Assembly: GCA_027493955.1 (NCBI GenBank)
Contig: JAOSJT010000001.1
Location: 2,157,131-2,221,130, forward strand
DNA length: 64,000 bases
Source: Bacteroidia bacterium
Lineage (GTDB): Bacteria; Bacteroidota; Ignavibacteria; SZUA-365
Direction of reading: 5' to 3'
This document shows, one piece after another, positions 27,236-37,027 of this stretch. A program made the position numbers and the translations under genes. Under the pieces are notes generated by a model. That model did no database searches, was not told where the DNA came from, and saw only the letters and a program-made list of their open reading frames with translations. Every line of letters starts with the position of its first letter. The stretch's first letter is position 1.

Positions 27236-28254
27236 GCGCTCTCCGCGGACGCGAGCTCCGCGAGCAACGCTTGTGCGACGCGCGCCGGGGCGATGCCCTT
27301 CATGCAGACAGGATCGGGGCAATCCACACGACGACAGCACACAGCGTCTACGTCGTCCGCCTGCAACACCACAGCACGTTCACCCCATGGCCCCTGACTC
27401 TCCGGACGCGATGGCCCGTACAGTGCAACGACCGGGAGTTGCAGCGCGGTGGCGATGTGCAAAGGACCGCTGTCGTTACCGACAATGCCGCGGCAACGCT
27501 GCATGAGCGCCGCCGACTGTCGGAGAGTAGATGCGGGCGCGACACAGACACGAGCGGAGGAGACTGATGCGATACGCTGCGCATCAGCATGCTCTGTGTC
27601 GTTTCCCCAGAATATCAGAAATTGAAGATCCTGAAGCGATTGAAGCCCGACCAATTCCTGCCAGTATTCGAGCGGCCACTTTTTCGAAGCATACCCGCCC
27701 GTCGGTATGATCCCCACGACCGGAGCTTCGCGCGGGAATCCGATACTGCGCCAAGTCACCTCCGATTGTTCCTCCTCACGCGCGGAGACCTTCCACACCA
27801 GCGACCGTGTGGTCACGGGAATCCCCATGTACTGCAACGGAAACAGATTGAACTCCACCTCATGACCATGGTTTGCCGCGCGTGCGGACAGGCGATGATT
27901 GTACAGGTATTTCCTCCCCCGGAAATCAAATCCGATGCGGGTCTGTGCCCCGCTCACGACGGACTGAATAGCGGTGGCCGGAGAGCAGATGAGATCGATG
28001 CTCAAATCGAAACGCCGTTTGCGCAGACGTGCGAGGAAACCGAGCTGCCAGACCAGATCCTCGCTCTCGAAAAGGATGACTTCGTCGATATGGGGATTGT
28101 TTTCCAGTACGAGAGCGCTCGCTGTACGCACAACGTAGGCGATATGCGCTGCGGGATAGGCCCTACGCAGATTGGCCAGCAATGGCGTGGTCCAGAGGAC
28201 GTCGCCGATGCCGCTCATGCGAATGACAAGTATGGATGATGCTGGAAATTTCAT
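27232..28254 (-). CDS. Family 9 glycosyltransferase (ADP-heptose:LPS heptosyltransferase family)
   Basis: A 340-residue GT-B enzyme of family 9. The ATG at 28254 gives the usual N-terminus ILVIRMSGIGDVLWTTPLL. The C-terminal domain has GIIPTGGYASKKWP, the nucleotide-binding GNDSGPLHIA and LYGPSRPESQGPWG, as in WaaC, WaaF and WaaQ-type enzymes. It is the first gene of a four- to five-gene glycan operon, all on the minus strand and mostly overlapping by four bases. The donor is probably ADP-heptose, but members of the family can use other sugars. Confidence 0.92.
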   Translation of the reverse strand: MKFPASSILVIRMSGIGDVLWTTPLLANLRRAYPAAHIAYVVRTASALVLENNPHIDEVILFESEDLVWQLGFLARLRKRRFDLSIDLICSPATAIQSVVSGAQTRIGFDFRGRKYLYNHRLSARAANHGHEVEFNLFPLQYMGIPVTTRSLVWKVSAREEEQSEVTWRSIGFPREAPVVGIIPTGGYASKKWPLEYWQELVGLQSLQDLQFLIFWGNDTEHADAQRIASVSSARVCVAPASTLRQSAALMQRCRGIVGNDSGPLHIATALQLPVVALYGPSRPESQGPWGERAVVLQADDVDAVCCRRVDCPDPVCMKGIAPARVAQALLAELASAESA

Positions 28255-28326
28255 ACACCTGATGCCAGTCCGAAAGCTAGCATTTTCCTGCTCATCCGGC
28301 AACCATGCGCCGAGGGGAGACGTGTC

Positions 28327-28809
28327 TCAGAATTTGTAGCCAATGGCCCGCAGAAAATGCTTGCGATCCGCGGCGTCATTCTCATTCTCGATGCCAAGCG
28401 ATTTCATGCCGTCCACCACACCGAGTATCGCGCGGCCCTGCCCGGTTTCCGCGAGGATCACCTGTGTCGGATTCGCCGTCGCACAGAAAATGCGCGTCAC
28501 CTCCGGAACCATTTTCACGGTGTTCAAAATATTGATGGGGAAGCCCTCCCGCAGCATGATGATGAAACTGTGACCGGCTGACAGGGCCCATGCATTTTTC
28601 ACCGCGAGGTCCGTCAGATCTGCGTCATTCCCCGCGTGCCGGATCAGGGCTTTTCCCGATGCCTCGCAGAAAGCGATACCAAATTTCATTGCGGGGGCCG
28701 TTTGCACGATGGCCTCGTACAGATCCTCCACGGTTTTGATGAAATGCGAATGCCCGAGAATGAAATTCATATCCTCGGGTTTTTCGATGGGGACGATGGT
28801 AAGTTCCAT
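28327..28809 (-). CDS. Adenosine-specific kinase (COG1839 family)
   Basis: A 160-residue single-domain protein starting at ATG 28809 ([20 protein letters not shown]). The family hallmarks are the [26 protein letters not shown] region and the C-terminal [26 protein letters not shown]. This family is best known from archaea and thermophiles and is annotated as adenosine-specific kinase on the basis of structure and ligand work rather than genetics. Length is typical. It stands alone downstream of the T9SS cargo gene and has no obvious partner. Confidence 0.85.
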   Translation of the reverse strand: MELTIVPIEKPEDMNFILGHSHFIKTVEDLYEAIVQTAPAMKFGIAFCEASGKALIRHAGNDADLTDLAVKNAWALSAGHSFIIMLREGFPINILNTVKMVPEVTRIFCATANPTQVILAETGQGRAILGVVDGMKSLGIENENDAADRKHFLRAIGYKF

Positions 28810-29023
28810 GTTCAATTCCGACGTGTATGTTCAAACAGGATTCGACATAAGTAGGGTCTGCACCGTGCATCGATGTGCATACGCGAAGCGGCGTCCTGCT
28901 GCACTGCATCGCAGCTATGGGAAAGTACTGCATTCGCAGAGTATGGTATGCGATCACCGCAGTCTACGCCGGTCTACGGAAACACTGCAGGGCGCGAAGG
29001 CGCGGGTGCGCGTCGCACAGCCG

Positions 29024-30892
29024 TCAGCGCACGATGAGCGCTGTTCCGGTGGAGCGTCCACCCTGCACCGCAAGTACCTGATAGCGACCCCGGGCCCAGC
29101 CGTTTGTATTCACCCGCATGGATTGCCCCGGCGACACGACGTGTTGCTGTACGCGTCTGCCCGCACCGTCGTAGATGTGCAGGAGAATGGAAGAACGCTG
29201 GTCATCCGCATGGACCGTCAACAACGGAGCATCGCCGCTGCGTGAAGGATTGGGGGCCGGGCCCGATACTCGCAGCCCGTTTGCGACGGCGACCGCTTCC
29301 ACCGTGGTATTCACGGTGAGACGCACCGCCCAGGGAACGACGATGGTATCGCCACTACTGAGCCGCATGTGCACACGCAGCGCGTGATCCCCAGGCAGCA
29401 GCCCGGCGGTATTCCAGATGCACAATGTATCGCGATACCGCTGTCGTATACTTGGCGGAGAAACAGGGAAAGGCGCATCGGGATCCTCGACGCGAATACC
29501 GTCCAGCCAGAACGAGACAAAGGAGAGCGGCACGTCCGCGCCAGGGATAAAGCGCACGGTACCGTACACCGGCACCAGGGCGTTGACGGGCGCCTGCGAC
29601 GGATCGTCAATTCCGACCACCGCCGCGACAGCGCCGGCATCCACGCTCGGCAGAGCAGTGAACCCGCTGTGCAGCAATGCGAGAACACTATTGTCCGCCG
29701 CATGCGCCACGTTTCCCTGCAGGGTGGTAAGAATGGTGAGCAACTGACTTCGATGACGCGAAATCACAGGCGCGCGCACAGAGGACTGCACCACCTGCAT
29801 ACGGGAATCATCCATGCTCCCGATGTAGCCGCCGCTGCCGTCGCAGATGCTGTTGTTGACCACGACACTGCTGTTTTCGAAAGAGATGACCTCGCCGAAT
29901 ACCGAGTTGTTGATCGTCAATTCCCCTGATCCGAAGGTGTAGAGATTCCATGCGCCGACACGCGTCCGATCGAGTCGCACCGAGCGATCCACGGTCGGGA
30001 ACGGGTAACTCGTATGCGTCACACCGTTCACCAGACCGCTGATCTCACTGTTTCCGCTTCCGCTGAATATCGCTCCCATGGCCAGAAGGTCACTATCCTC
30101 GATCACGGCGTCGCATCCTTGCATAGTCATCATCGCCCAGGCGAGATCAACACAATTCTCATAGCGTACCCGGGCCCCGATACCTGACGCGGTGCGCATG
30201 GCATCGGGAAACACCCATGCATCATTCACAATACGGCCGGGAAGCGAACCGCGTAGCAGAGATGCCGGTGGAAGCACAAACCAGCTGAGCAACAAGGAAC
30301 AATTATTGAACGAGCCGCGGCTGGAATCGAAGAACAGCATCTCCCCCAGCGGCTGGCTCCCTGCTGCATCAACCATCGCACGGGCGCGCAGCGTGGTGGT
30401 CATCACTCCCGAGGCGAGCGACGAAGCGTCGAAACGCAGAGCCGCGGAGTCCGTCGCCAGACAGCCGGCATTGTAGCCTCCCATATCCAGCGTACTGTTG
30501 GCGAGCCAGAGAGACGATGTGTTGAAAAGCGCGACAGAGCGATGATACAAATAATCCTGACGGAGCTCCAATCTGCCGTCAATCACCTCGAGTTTCCCGT
30601 TGTTCAGCAGTTGGATGTTTCCGGACAGACGCACAGTCGTATTTCTGATGCTCAGACGTCCGTTATTGAGCACGATAATATTTCCTTCCACAGCGAGCTC
30701 AGAGGAAATTTCCCGCACTTCGTTCGGATTCGGAAATCCCACGATCAGATCGCCCGGCGCAGGGGATACCGCAGACACGAAGCCCGCATGTGGCAAGGAA
30801 GAAGAAGGCCACAGCTGCGGGAAGGGCCGCGGTTGCGCCGATAGACATTGTATGAAAAAGAGCACGAATGCAGCTACACTTGCAGTTTTCAT
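29024..30892 (-). CDS. Secreted right-handed beta-helix-like protein with T9SS sorting domain
   Basis: A 622-residue exported protein with a signal peptide ending near LSAQ, residue 20. Residues ~60-420 are rich in short repeats of the form NNGRLSIRNTTV and NNGKLEVIDGRL, with many N, S and D residues at turns, as in parallel beta-helix proteins. The C-terminus (VSGPAPNPSRSG, LLHIYDGAGRRVQ, GTALIVR) is a T9SS type A-like sorting domain. No catalytic motif is apparent, so an adhesin or structural surface role is as likely as polysaccharide binding. Monocistronic by context. Confidence 0.8.
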   Translation of the reverse strand: MKTASVAAFVLFFIQCLSAQPRPFPQLWPSSSLPHAGFVSAVSPAPGDLIVGFPNPNEVREISSELAVEGNIIVLNNGRLSIRNTTVRLSGNIQLLNNGKLEVIDGRLELRQDYLYHRSVALFNTSSLWLANSTLDMGGYNAGCLATDSAALRFDASSLASGVMTTTLRARAMVDAAGSQPLGEMLFFDSSRGSFNNCSLLLSWFVLPPASLLRGSLPGRIVNDAWVFPDAMRTASGIGARVRYENCVDLAWAMMTMQGCDAVIEDSDLLAMGAIFSGSGNSEISGLVNGVTHTSYPFPTVDRSVRLDRTRVGAWNLYTFGSGELTINNSVFGEVISFENSSVVVNNSICDGSGGYIGSMDDSRMQVVQSSVRAPVISRHRSQLLTILTTLQGNVAHAADNSVLALLHSGFTALPSVDAGAVAAVVGIDDPSQAPVNALVPVYGTVRFIPGADVPLSFVSFWLDGIRVEDPDAPFPVSPPSIRQRYRDTLCIWNTAGLLPGDHALRVHMRLSSGDTIVVPWAVRLTVNTTVEAVAVANGLRVSGPAPNPSRSGDAPLLTVHADDQRSSILLHIYDGAGRRVQQHVVSPGQSMRVNTNGWARGRYQVLAVQGGRSTGTALIVR

Positions 30893-31046
30893 CTGGTCTC
30901 GCTATACTTGAGTCTGATATGTCGCTCTCAAGATACTAGTAGCAAACACGTTGCACAAACAGGCTTGACGAAGGAACAAACGTCTTCGTGCCGCCGTTAC
31001 ACTTGAATCTGTTCGAGTTATCCACAATTATCATTTTGAGGTTGTC

Positions 31047-31961
31047 ATGAAATCATTCGCATTTCTCAAAACTATTGCACTGGCGCTGCTGGTGAGCGTC
31101 TCTTTCGTCGCCTGCGATGAAGAGAGCGATCCCATCGGTTCCGATCCCGACGTTCTCGCTCCCACAAATCTGAAAGCCGGCTCGGCCGACGGCGCCGTGT
31201 TCCTCAACTGGACGGCTTCCGCCAGCGCTTCCGCCAGCAATTTCAATGGCTACGAAATCGCCATTCTCAACAAAGCCACCAACACCGCGCTCACACCGAT
31301 TTCCGCCGGTGCCGGCGTGACCAGTGTTCGTATTGACGGCCTGACCAACGGTACGCGGTATGAGTTCACCATTCGTTCCCTGACCACCGGTGGCAAGAAA
31401 AGCACCGACTTTGCGATGATCGAATGGTCCCCGGCCCCCCGGCAGGCGCTCGATCTCAATGGTGCGCTGATCAAAGTGTACGCCACTACTTCTACCACAT
31501 TCAACAGCGCGATCGACATCTTCAACGCCGCCGGCAAGGCCGAGGTGATTCCGCAGTCGGGTGCTGAGTTCCGCGATCGCGGCGACCTCTATGTGACCGC
31601 CGCCAGCACAACGGCGCCGCTCAGCATCAAGAGCCCGGATCAGGCGAACAACAAGGGTATGGAGACGCAGTTCTCCACCGTCGCCGGCATTGCGACAGAC
31701 GACCTCAACACGCAGCTCGCCAGCGCCCCCCCGGCAAGCAGTTCCTACTCGCTGAAGGAGATCACTCTCGGTGATGCGACCGTCGCCGCCGGCATGGTGT
31801 ACTTCGGACGCCTGGTTCGCGGAACCGATCAATACTACTTCCGTATGCTCGTCAAGCGCGGCGCCAACGGCAAGCTGGTGCAGGGCAGCGGTGCCGACCG
31901 CTACGTGGAGGTGGCATTCAGCTTCCAGAACGCCCCGAACAATCCGTTCGCGAAGAAATAA
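31047..31961 (+). CDS. FN3-containing lipoprotein, first of a tandem pair
   Basis: A 304-residue lipoprotein with VSFVAC placing the lipidated Cys at residue 23. A fibronectin type III domain (residues ~38-130, APTNLKAGSADGAVFLNWT to TIRSL) is followed by a ~165-residue domain I cannot name. The domain opens VYATTSTTFNSAIDIFN and carries KAEVIPQSGAEFRDRGDLY. The downstream gene at 32255 has the same architecture and the same signature strings, so the pair arose by duplication. Lipid anchoring suggests a periplasmic or surface location. A GAGG sequence precedes the ATG. Confidence 0.8.
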   Translation: MKSFAFLKTIALALLVSVSFVACDEESDPIGSDPDVLAPTNLKAGSADGAVFLNWTASASASASNFNGYEIAILNKATNTALTPISAGAGVTSVRIDGLTNGTRYEFTIRSLTTGGKKSTDFAMIEWSPAPRQALDLNGALIKVYATTSTTFNSAIDIFNAAGKAEVIPQSGAEFRDRGDLYVTAASTTAPLSIKSPDQANNKGMETQFSTVAGIATDDLNTQLASAPPASSSYSLKEITLGDATVAAGMVYFGRLVRGTDQYYFRMLVKRGANGKLVQGSGADRYVEVAFSFQNAPNNPFAKK

Positions 31962-31981
31962 TCTGTCAACGCTTTTATCTC

Positions 31982-32006
31982 AAGCCGCCTTCGGGCGGCT
32001 TTTTTA
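31982..32006 (+). terminator. Rho-independent terminator between the lipoprotein paralogs
   Basis: AAGCCGCC and GGCGGCTT form an 8-bp stem around a TTCG tetraloop, followed by a T run. It shows the two paralogs can be transcribed separately. Confidence 0.92.
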
Positions 32007-32254
32007 TTATCGCATCGCTACGGACGGGCGAACGCGTTGCAGCCAGCCTGGCATGGCGTTCGCGTTGTTCCCCGCGATCCAACAATGAAACGGACGAACA
32101 GGCGGACAGATGCGTACGAAGAAAATTTTCCTTCGGCGTACAGCGGTTCCGCGTAATTCTGTGCTTCTTTCTGCCGGTTTCCCTATCTTTCACGGTTACG
32201 AAAATTCGATGGACGCAGCCGCGTTCTTCTTCCGTTCAACGTATCGAGGAAAGT

Positions 32255-33151
32255 ATGAAGCAAATCATCACCTCCCTTCTCGTACTGACGCTGCTTATTG
32301 GTTTCAGCGCCTGCGACGAGGAAAGCACCGGCCCTGTGGATCCGGATGTTCTGGCTCCGACCAGTCTCCGGGCTTCCTCCGCCGATCAGGCACTGAATCT
32401 CACCTGGACGCCTTCCACAAGCGAATCCCAGGAAAATTTTGACGGCTATCAGGTCCGTGTGCTGAATAAAAGCACGAATCAATTTTTCATCGAAACCGCC
32501 CCCAAAGGCACGGGGTACAAAGTCTCCAATCTTGACAATGGGACCTTGTATGTTATCACCGTCCGGGCTGTGACCAAAAATGGCAAGGAAAGTGGGGATT
32601 TCGCGCAAATCGAATGGGCCCCTGCCATCCGCCGGAGTGTGGACGTCGCGGGTCAGCCGATACGCGTCTACGCGACGACATCCACCACTTTCAACAGCGC
32701 CGTCGATCTGTTCAACCCGGACGGGAAGGCGGAAGTCATCCCTCAATCCGGTGCTGAGTTTCGGGACAGAGGTGATCTTTTCGTGTATGCCGACAGTCCC
32801 ACCAGCGGCGCACTAGTGCTCAGAACGCCGAGCGCCGCCAACAACAAGGGCATGGAGACGCAATTCTCCACCGTGGATTACGATGCGGACGACCTGGATG
32901 CACAGACGCAGACCACCGCACCGCTCACGTCGACCTACACGCGCAATGATGTTTCCATCACTGCGGCGGCAACGCAAAAAGGAAAAGTGGTGTACGGGCG
33001 TCTCAAACGCGGTACGGATAACATCTACTTCCGCTTGCTGATCACTCGTGACCCAAGCGGAAGAATGGTTCGCGGTTCAGGTGCGGATCGTTATCTTGAG
33101 ATGGTCGTGTCCTATCAGCATATCCCGAACGTCCCGTTCGCCAAACAGTAG
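32255..33151 (+). CDS. FN3-containing lipoprotein, second of a tandem pair
   Basis: A 298-residue paralog of the preceding lipoprotein, with lipobox GFSAC (Cys20) and GAGGAAAG upstream of the ATG. An FN3 domain (residues ~35-125) is followed by the same unnamed C-terminal domain with VYATTSTTFNSAVDLFN and GKAEVIPQSGAEFRDRGDLF. Both proteins end in the same style (PNNPFAKK / PNVPFAKQ). The N-terminal FN3 halves have diverged more than the C-terminal core, suggesting the core carries the function. A perfect 11-bp hairpin follows the gene. Confidence 0.8.
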   Translation: MKQIITSLLVLTLLIGFSACDEESTGPVDPDVLAPTSLRASSADQALNLTWTPSTSESQENFDGYQVRVLNKSTNQFFIETAPKGTGYKVSNLDNGTLYVITVRAVTKNGKESGDFAQIEWAPAIRRSVDVAGQPIRVYATTSTTFNSAVDLFNPDGKAEVIPQSGAEFRDRGDLFVYADSPTSGALVLRTPSAANNKGMETQFSTVDYDADDLDAQTQTTAPLTSTYTRNDVSITAAATQKGKVVYGRLKRGTDNIYFRLLITRDPSGRMVRGSGADRYLEMVVSYQHIPNVPFAKQ

Positions 33152-33164
33152 TGTATTCCGCTTT

Positions 33165-33192
33165 CCGGCGGCAGATGCCATTCTGCCGCCGG
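33165..33192 (+). terminator. Hairpin after the second FN3 lipoprotein
   Basis: CCGGCGGCAGA (33165-33175) pairs perfectly with TCTGCCGCCGG (33182-33192) over a TGCCAT loop. The T run is missing. It lies 27 bases before the hydrolase start, so it may terminate weakly or modulate read-through. Confidence 0.5.
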
Positions 33193-33218
33193 GAACGTAC
33201 CTTGATTCAGGAGGACGC

Positions 33219-33992
33219 ATGCTGCCCGCTTTCTACACCGATGATGATGCCGGCATCCCGCTTCTGCTCTGTCACGCATTTCCGCTGAACGCGGCAATGT
33301 GGGAAGCGCAACGACACTCGCTTGCGGAATACTGCCGCATGATCACCTTTGATCTTCCCGGCTTCGGCAGGGGCGGCCCGGCCGTGCCCTCCATGAGCAT
33401 GCGCGATTGTGCGGATATGGCAGTGGCCCTGCTGGATCACCTCGGCATCGAGAAGGCGATTATTGGTGGCTGCTCCATGGGCGGTTACATAGCCTTGGCG
33501 GTCCTGCGGCATCATCCCGGGCGCGTCCTCGGTCTGCTGCTGGCCAACACCCGCGCCTCCGCAGACAGCGACGAGGGAAAAAGCGGAAGAATGGAACAGA
33601 TCGCGCGCATTGGAGACGGCGGACTTGCATTGGTACTGGACGGCTTGCTTCCGCGACTTGTAGGCGAGAGCACGAAAGAGGTAGCCCCCGAGGTGGTGAC
33701 GCTCGTGCGGGAGCTATCGCGCACTGCGACCGCGGAGGGCTGCATGGCCATGCTGCGGGCCATGGCTGAGCGTGAGGACTCCCGTGCACTCCTGTCCTCA
33801 TGCCGCATGCCGGTCTGTTCCATCGGTGGTGCCGAAGACATGCTCATACCAGCCGCGGAGGCGGAGCAAATCGCCGCGCTCGCACCGGAATCGGAGCTCC
33901 ATGTGATCCCCAACGCCGGCCATTTGAGTAACCTCGAGCGACCCGTGCGTTTCGCCATTGCCGTGCGTCATTTTCTTTCGCGCTTCTCCTGA
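33219..33992 (+). CDS. Alpha/beta hydrolase
   Basis: A 257-residue alpha/beta-hydrolase-fold protein. AGGAGG at 33209-33214 precedes the ATG at 33219, and upstream in-frame codons run back into the lipoprotein gene. LLCHAFPLN supplies the oxyanion region and GGCSMGGY the nucleophile elbow with the catalytic Ser. The acid is likely the Asp in GAEDMLIP, and the His is in NAGHLSNLERP. The family resembles carboxylesterases and BioH- or 3-oxoadipate-enol-lactonase-like enzymes; the substrate cannot be inferred. Cytoplasmic, with no signal peptide. Confidence 0.88.
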   Translation: MLPAFYTDDDAGIPLLLCHAFPLNAAMWEAQRHSLAEYCRMITFDLPGFGRGGPAVPSMSMRDCADMAVALLDHLGIEKAIIGGCSMGGYIALAVLRHHPGRVLGLLLANTRASADSDEGKSGRMEQIARIGDGGLALVLDGLLPRLVGESTKEVAPEVVTLVRELSRTATAEGCMAMLRAMAEREDSRALLSSCRMPVCSIGGAEDMLIPAAEAEQIAALAPESELHVIPNAGHLSNLERPVRFAIAVRHFLSRFS

Positions 33993-34094
33993 GGCCCCTG
34001 GCGATGCATCGGGCTCCGGACACGTTTTTCCCGCGCACCCGGTATCGCTCAACAATGGCTATTTCTCAACATCGTTGTTTCCGGGTACGGACGT

Positions 34095-35621
34095 ATGAGT
34101 AAAGGGAACGCTATTCAAACCCCTTCCATGATGCGGCGGCTCGGCCTGCTTCTTGGCGCGGTCGCGTTTCTCGCAATCGCTCTCCTGCCGGAGCCGGCAG
34201 GACTCGGGCGCGAGGGGAAAATGGCCCTTGCTTCCGCTGCACTCCTCGCGCTCTGGTGGATGACAGAGGCCCTGCCCATACCGGTCACCTCCCTGCTGCC
34301 GTTACTGCTCTTCCCTCTCCTCGGTGTTCTGGATATGCAAAGCGCCGCCGCACCGTATTCGGATCAGCTTGTCTTCCTATTTCTGGGTGGCTTCATACTC
34401 GCTCTGGGTGTCGAGCGCAGCGGATTGCACAGACGTATCGCGCTGCACGTCATCGGGCGCATCGGCGCGAGCGAATCCCGTCTGGTGCTCGGTTTCATGC
34501 TGGCGACGGCCGCGCTGTCCATGTGGATATCGAATACCGCCACCGTCATGCTCATGCTTCCCATCGCTATGGCAGTGCTCTCGAACACCGGCTCTCGCCA
34601 TTCGCCTTCCGCACGTGGCTTTTCCCCTGCGCTGTTGCTTGGTATCGCCTACGCCGCCAGTATCGGTGGCACGGCCACACTCATCGGCACTCCGCCGAAC
34701 ATCGTCCTTGCAGGCGTGATGCGCAAGCTCTATCCGAACGGACCGGAAATCAGCTTCGTCCAGTGGATGCTGTTCGGTGTCCCCCTGGCCGCGCTGTTCC
34801 TTCCGCTGGTCTGGATTCTGCTGGTACGCATTCTGCCGGGCACGCGTGTGCACAGCGCGGTCGCCTCTCGAGAGACGCATTCATCCGTGCGACGGGAGCT
34901 GGAAACACTCGGGCCCATGCACCCCGCGGAAAAAAAGGTGCTGCTGCTATTCCTGTTCACCGCATTGGGCTGGGTATTCCGTTCTCCGATTGACCTCGGA
35001 TCGTTCCGCCTCCCTGGTATCAGTGATATGCTCCCACAGGTGACGGACGCAACCATCGCTGTCACATCCGCGGTAGTACTGTTTTTCCTCAATGGTGACC
35101 GGGACCAGCGACTGCTGACATGGAAGGACGTGCAGTCTGGCGTACCCTGGGGAATACTGTTGCTGTTTGGCGGAGGATTCTCGCTCGCGGAGGCCATGCG
35201 CAGCAGCGGGGTCACGTTATATCTCGGTGGCTTGATACAGGGCATGCACACGGTTCCGACGTTCGTGGTGGTTCTCTCCGTCTGCCTGCTTCTCACCTTC
35301 CTCACCGAATTGACGTCCAATACCGCGACAGCCAGTATACTGGTCCCCGTCATGGCGGCAGCGGCTGTTGCACTCGGCGAGCATCCGTTGCTGCTGGCAC
35401 TTCCGGCCGCGCTGAACGCGTCCTTCGCCTTCATGCTGCCGGTGGCGACACCGCCGAATGCCATAGTGTTCTCCACCTCCCTTGTGAGTATTCGGACCAT
35501 GGCACTGACGGGTTTTGTCTTTAATCTGCTGGGTGTCGTGCTCGTCGCCTTGCTGTTGTACGCGCTGGGTTTCGAGGTATTCGGCATCGTTCCCGATACC
35601 GTCCCGGTATGGGCGCGGTAA
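34095..35621 (+). CDS. DASS-family sodium/dicarboxylate or sulfate symporter
   Basis: A 508-residue inner-membrane carrier of the divalent anion:sodium symporter (SLC13) family. The two SNT substrate/sodium motifs are seen as ISNTATVML near residue 155 and TSNTATASIL near 410, in the inverted repeats. The second is followed by the PVATPPNAIVFS signature near residue 450. It probably imports C4- or C6-dicarboxylates such as succinate, fumarate or malate; sulfate is less likely but possible. No regulator or partner gene is adjacent. Confidence 0.9.
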   Translation: MSKGNAIQTPSMMRRLGLLLGAVAFLAIALLPEPAGLGREGKMALASAALLALWWMTEALPIPVTSLLPLLLFPLLGVLDMQSAAAPYSDQLVFLFLGGFILALGVERSGLHRRIALHVIGRIGASESRLVLGFMLATAALSMWISNTATVMLMLPIAMAVLSNTGSRHSPSARGFSPALLLGIAYAASIGGTATLIGTPPNIVLAGVMRKLYPNGPEISFVQWMLFGVPLAALFLPLVWILLVRILPGTRVHSAVASRETHSSVRRELETLGPMHPAEKKVLLLFLFTALGWVFRSPIDLGSFRLPGISDMLPQVTDATIAVTSAVVLFFLNGDRDQRLLTWKDVQSGVPWGILLLFGGGFSLAEAMRSSGVTLYLGGLIQGMHTVPTFVVVLSVCLLLTFLTELTSNTATASILVPVMAAAAVALGEHPLLLALPAALNASFAFMLPVATPPNAIVFSTSLVSIRTMALTGFVFNLLGVVLVALLLYALGFEVFGIVPDTVPVWAR

Positions 35622-35717
35622 GGAAGCGCTGGAATTCCCGGGGTGCCGCGCACACCGGATAAATTTTTCCACCATGCTGAAGTTGGAAATCGTCGCGTAA
35701 GAAGGGAAATTAGAAAT

Positions 35718-36431
35718 ATGAAAACGAATGTTCTTTCTCGACCCGCGCGAACTGTCTCAAGCCTCCGGACACTGCTTTTTCCGCTGCTCGCAACAGCGTT
35801 TTTCTACGGCCTCTGCACCACCTCTGTCGAGGCACAAGGGCGCTTTCAGCTCAGACGCACAAAATCGGAAGGTGTACCGATCAAAGCGAGCATTCTCGCC
35901 GGGTATAACGGTATGAACGACCCCTCGAATCTGATTCAGGACGGCTTTGATCATACGGTGCTGAGTTCGTCCGGCGGTGTGATGATAGGGCTGCAGGGGA
36001 TAATACGAATCGACACAACGCTGCTGCCCGTTTGGGTTGGTACGGAAGCCTATTATCACCGCATCGCGAAGCGATGGACGATGGACAAGCCCGAGGTGCG
36101 CTTTCCGGACGAGGAGGGCCGGGTTGACGCCGTCGAGACTATGGGGGCATACGGTGGTCATGTCATCATCATGCTCGGGCCCGTGTCGAGCATTTCCCTG
36201 ATCCTCGGCGGCGGGATGCAATATCTCAACGCGACACTGGACAAGGACCTCGCCGTGCTCGGATTGTTTGGCTCACACTGGGTGCCGACAGCGCTTGCGG
36301 GAATCGATCTCAACCTCCTGACCTACGAACACGGCAGCATCGACTTGCAGATTCGCGGGATGAAGGGATTCAAGGAGTACGGCAGCTTTCAGGTGCAGTC
36401 CCTGCTGGGCTTCACCTTCGAATTCAATTAA
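35718..36431 (+). CDS. Exported protein, probable small outer-membrane beta barrel
   Basis: A 237-residue protein with a signal peptide ending near VEAQG (residue ~40). The rest alternates hydrophobic and polar residues (IKASILAGYNG, GTEAYYHRIAKRW, ISLILGGGMQYLN) and ends in an aromatic-rich strand, LLGFTFEFN, as expected of an eight- or ten-stranded barrel. No family was recognised. The stop codon abuts that of the convergent heme lipoprotein gene with no base between. The start at 35718 is chosen for the signal peptide. Confidence 0.6.
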   Translation: MKTNVLSRPARTVSSLRTLLFPLLATAFFYGLCTTSVEAQGRFQLRRTKSEGVPIKASILAGYNGMNDPSNLIQDGFDHTVLSSSGGVMIGLQGIIRIDTTLLPVWVGTEAYYHRIAKRWTMDKPEVRFPDEEGRVDAVETMGAYGGHVIIMLGPVSSISLILGGGMQYLNATLDKDLAVLGLFGSHWVPTALAGIDLNLLTYEHGSIDLQIRGMKGFKEYGSFQVQSLLGFTFEFN

Positions 36432-37025
36432 TCAGTTGTCGAGAGGGACGATGACGCTGACAGCGCCGCGAAAATCTCCGACCACATAACCGGTTGCCTG
36501 ATCCTCCGGATAGCGTGTTTTCAGAAGCTGTTCGACGTCCCCCGGTATATCCCGTCCCGTACCATGACACATCAAACAGGGTTGTTTGATCAGGATGGGT
36601 TTCATGGACCGCATGACCAGGCGTCCATCCATTTTCATGATCTCGTCCTCATGAATATCCGCTTTGAGCAGACCCTGGCGCGCGGCAGTGTCAAAGCGTT
36701 CGAGTATCCCGCGTTCCCATTCATCCGGCACATCGAGCGGATTTCGCGGTTTGATCGTGACACGCCGCACAGACACACCCATCTCCTTGCCGATGGCATT
36801 GGTAAGATTCTGCGCATTTTCGGAACAATACTGGATTGCCCGGATCGGTCCCCCCTCCTTCATTGCGGCAGTCAGCTCGCCCAGCAGGGCACCCGTAAGA
36901 CGATCGGCCGTTTGTTGGGCCTTCCGTGACGCGGCCGCTTGTTCTTCCACGCCGGGATGGCTACCGCTGCACGCGGCGAGGCCAACGATCAGTACGCTTG
37001 ACAAGAAGAGTGATGTGCGTTTCAT
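36432..37025 (-). CDS. DUF3365 (Tll0287-like) heme c lipoprotein
   Basis: A 197-residue predicted lipoprotein (lipobox GLAAC, Cys19). The body matches the DUF3365 / Tll0287-like fold, a PAS-related periplasmic heme c module. AIQYCSENA, the VTIKPRNPLDVPDEWE strand and a single CLMCHG heme-attachment motif (residues ~155-159) are all typical. Such domains occur alone or on sensor kinases and are proposed to sense redox state or bind gases. It may therefore relate to the cytochrome genes at 37.8-41.7 kb, although it lies on the other strand with one gene between. Confidence 0.85.
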   Translation of the reverse strand: MKRTSLFLSSVLIVGLAACSGSHPGVEEQAAASRKAQQTADRLTGALLGELTAAMKEGGPIRAIQYCSENAQNLTNAIGKEMGVSVRRVTIKPRNPLDVPDEWERGILERFDTAARQGLLKADIHEDEIMKMDGRLVMRSMKPILIKQPCLMCHGTGRDIPGDVEQLLKTRYPEDQATGYVVGDFRGAVSVIVPLDN

Positions 37026-37027
37026 GG

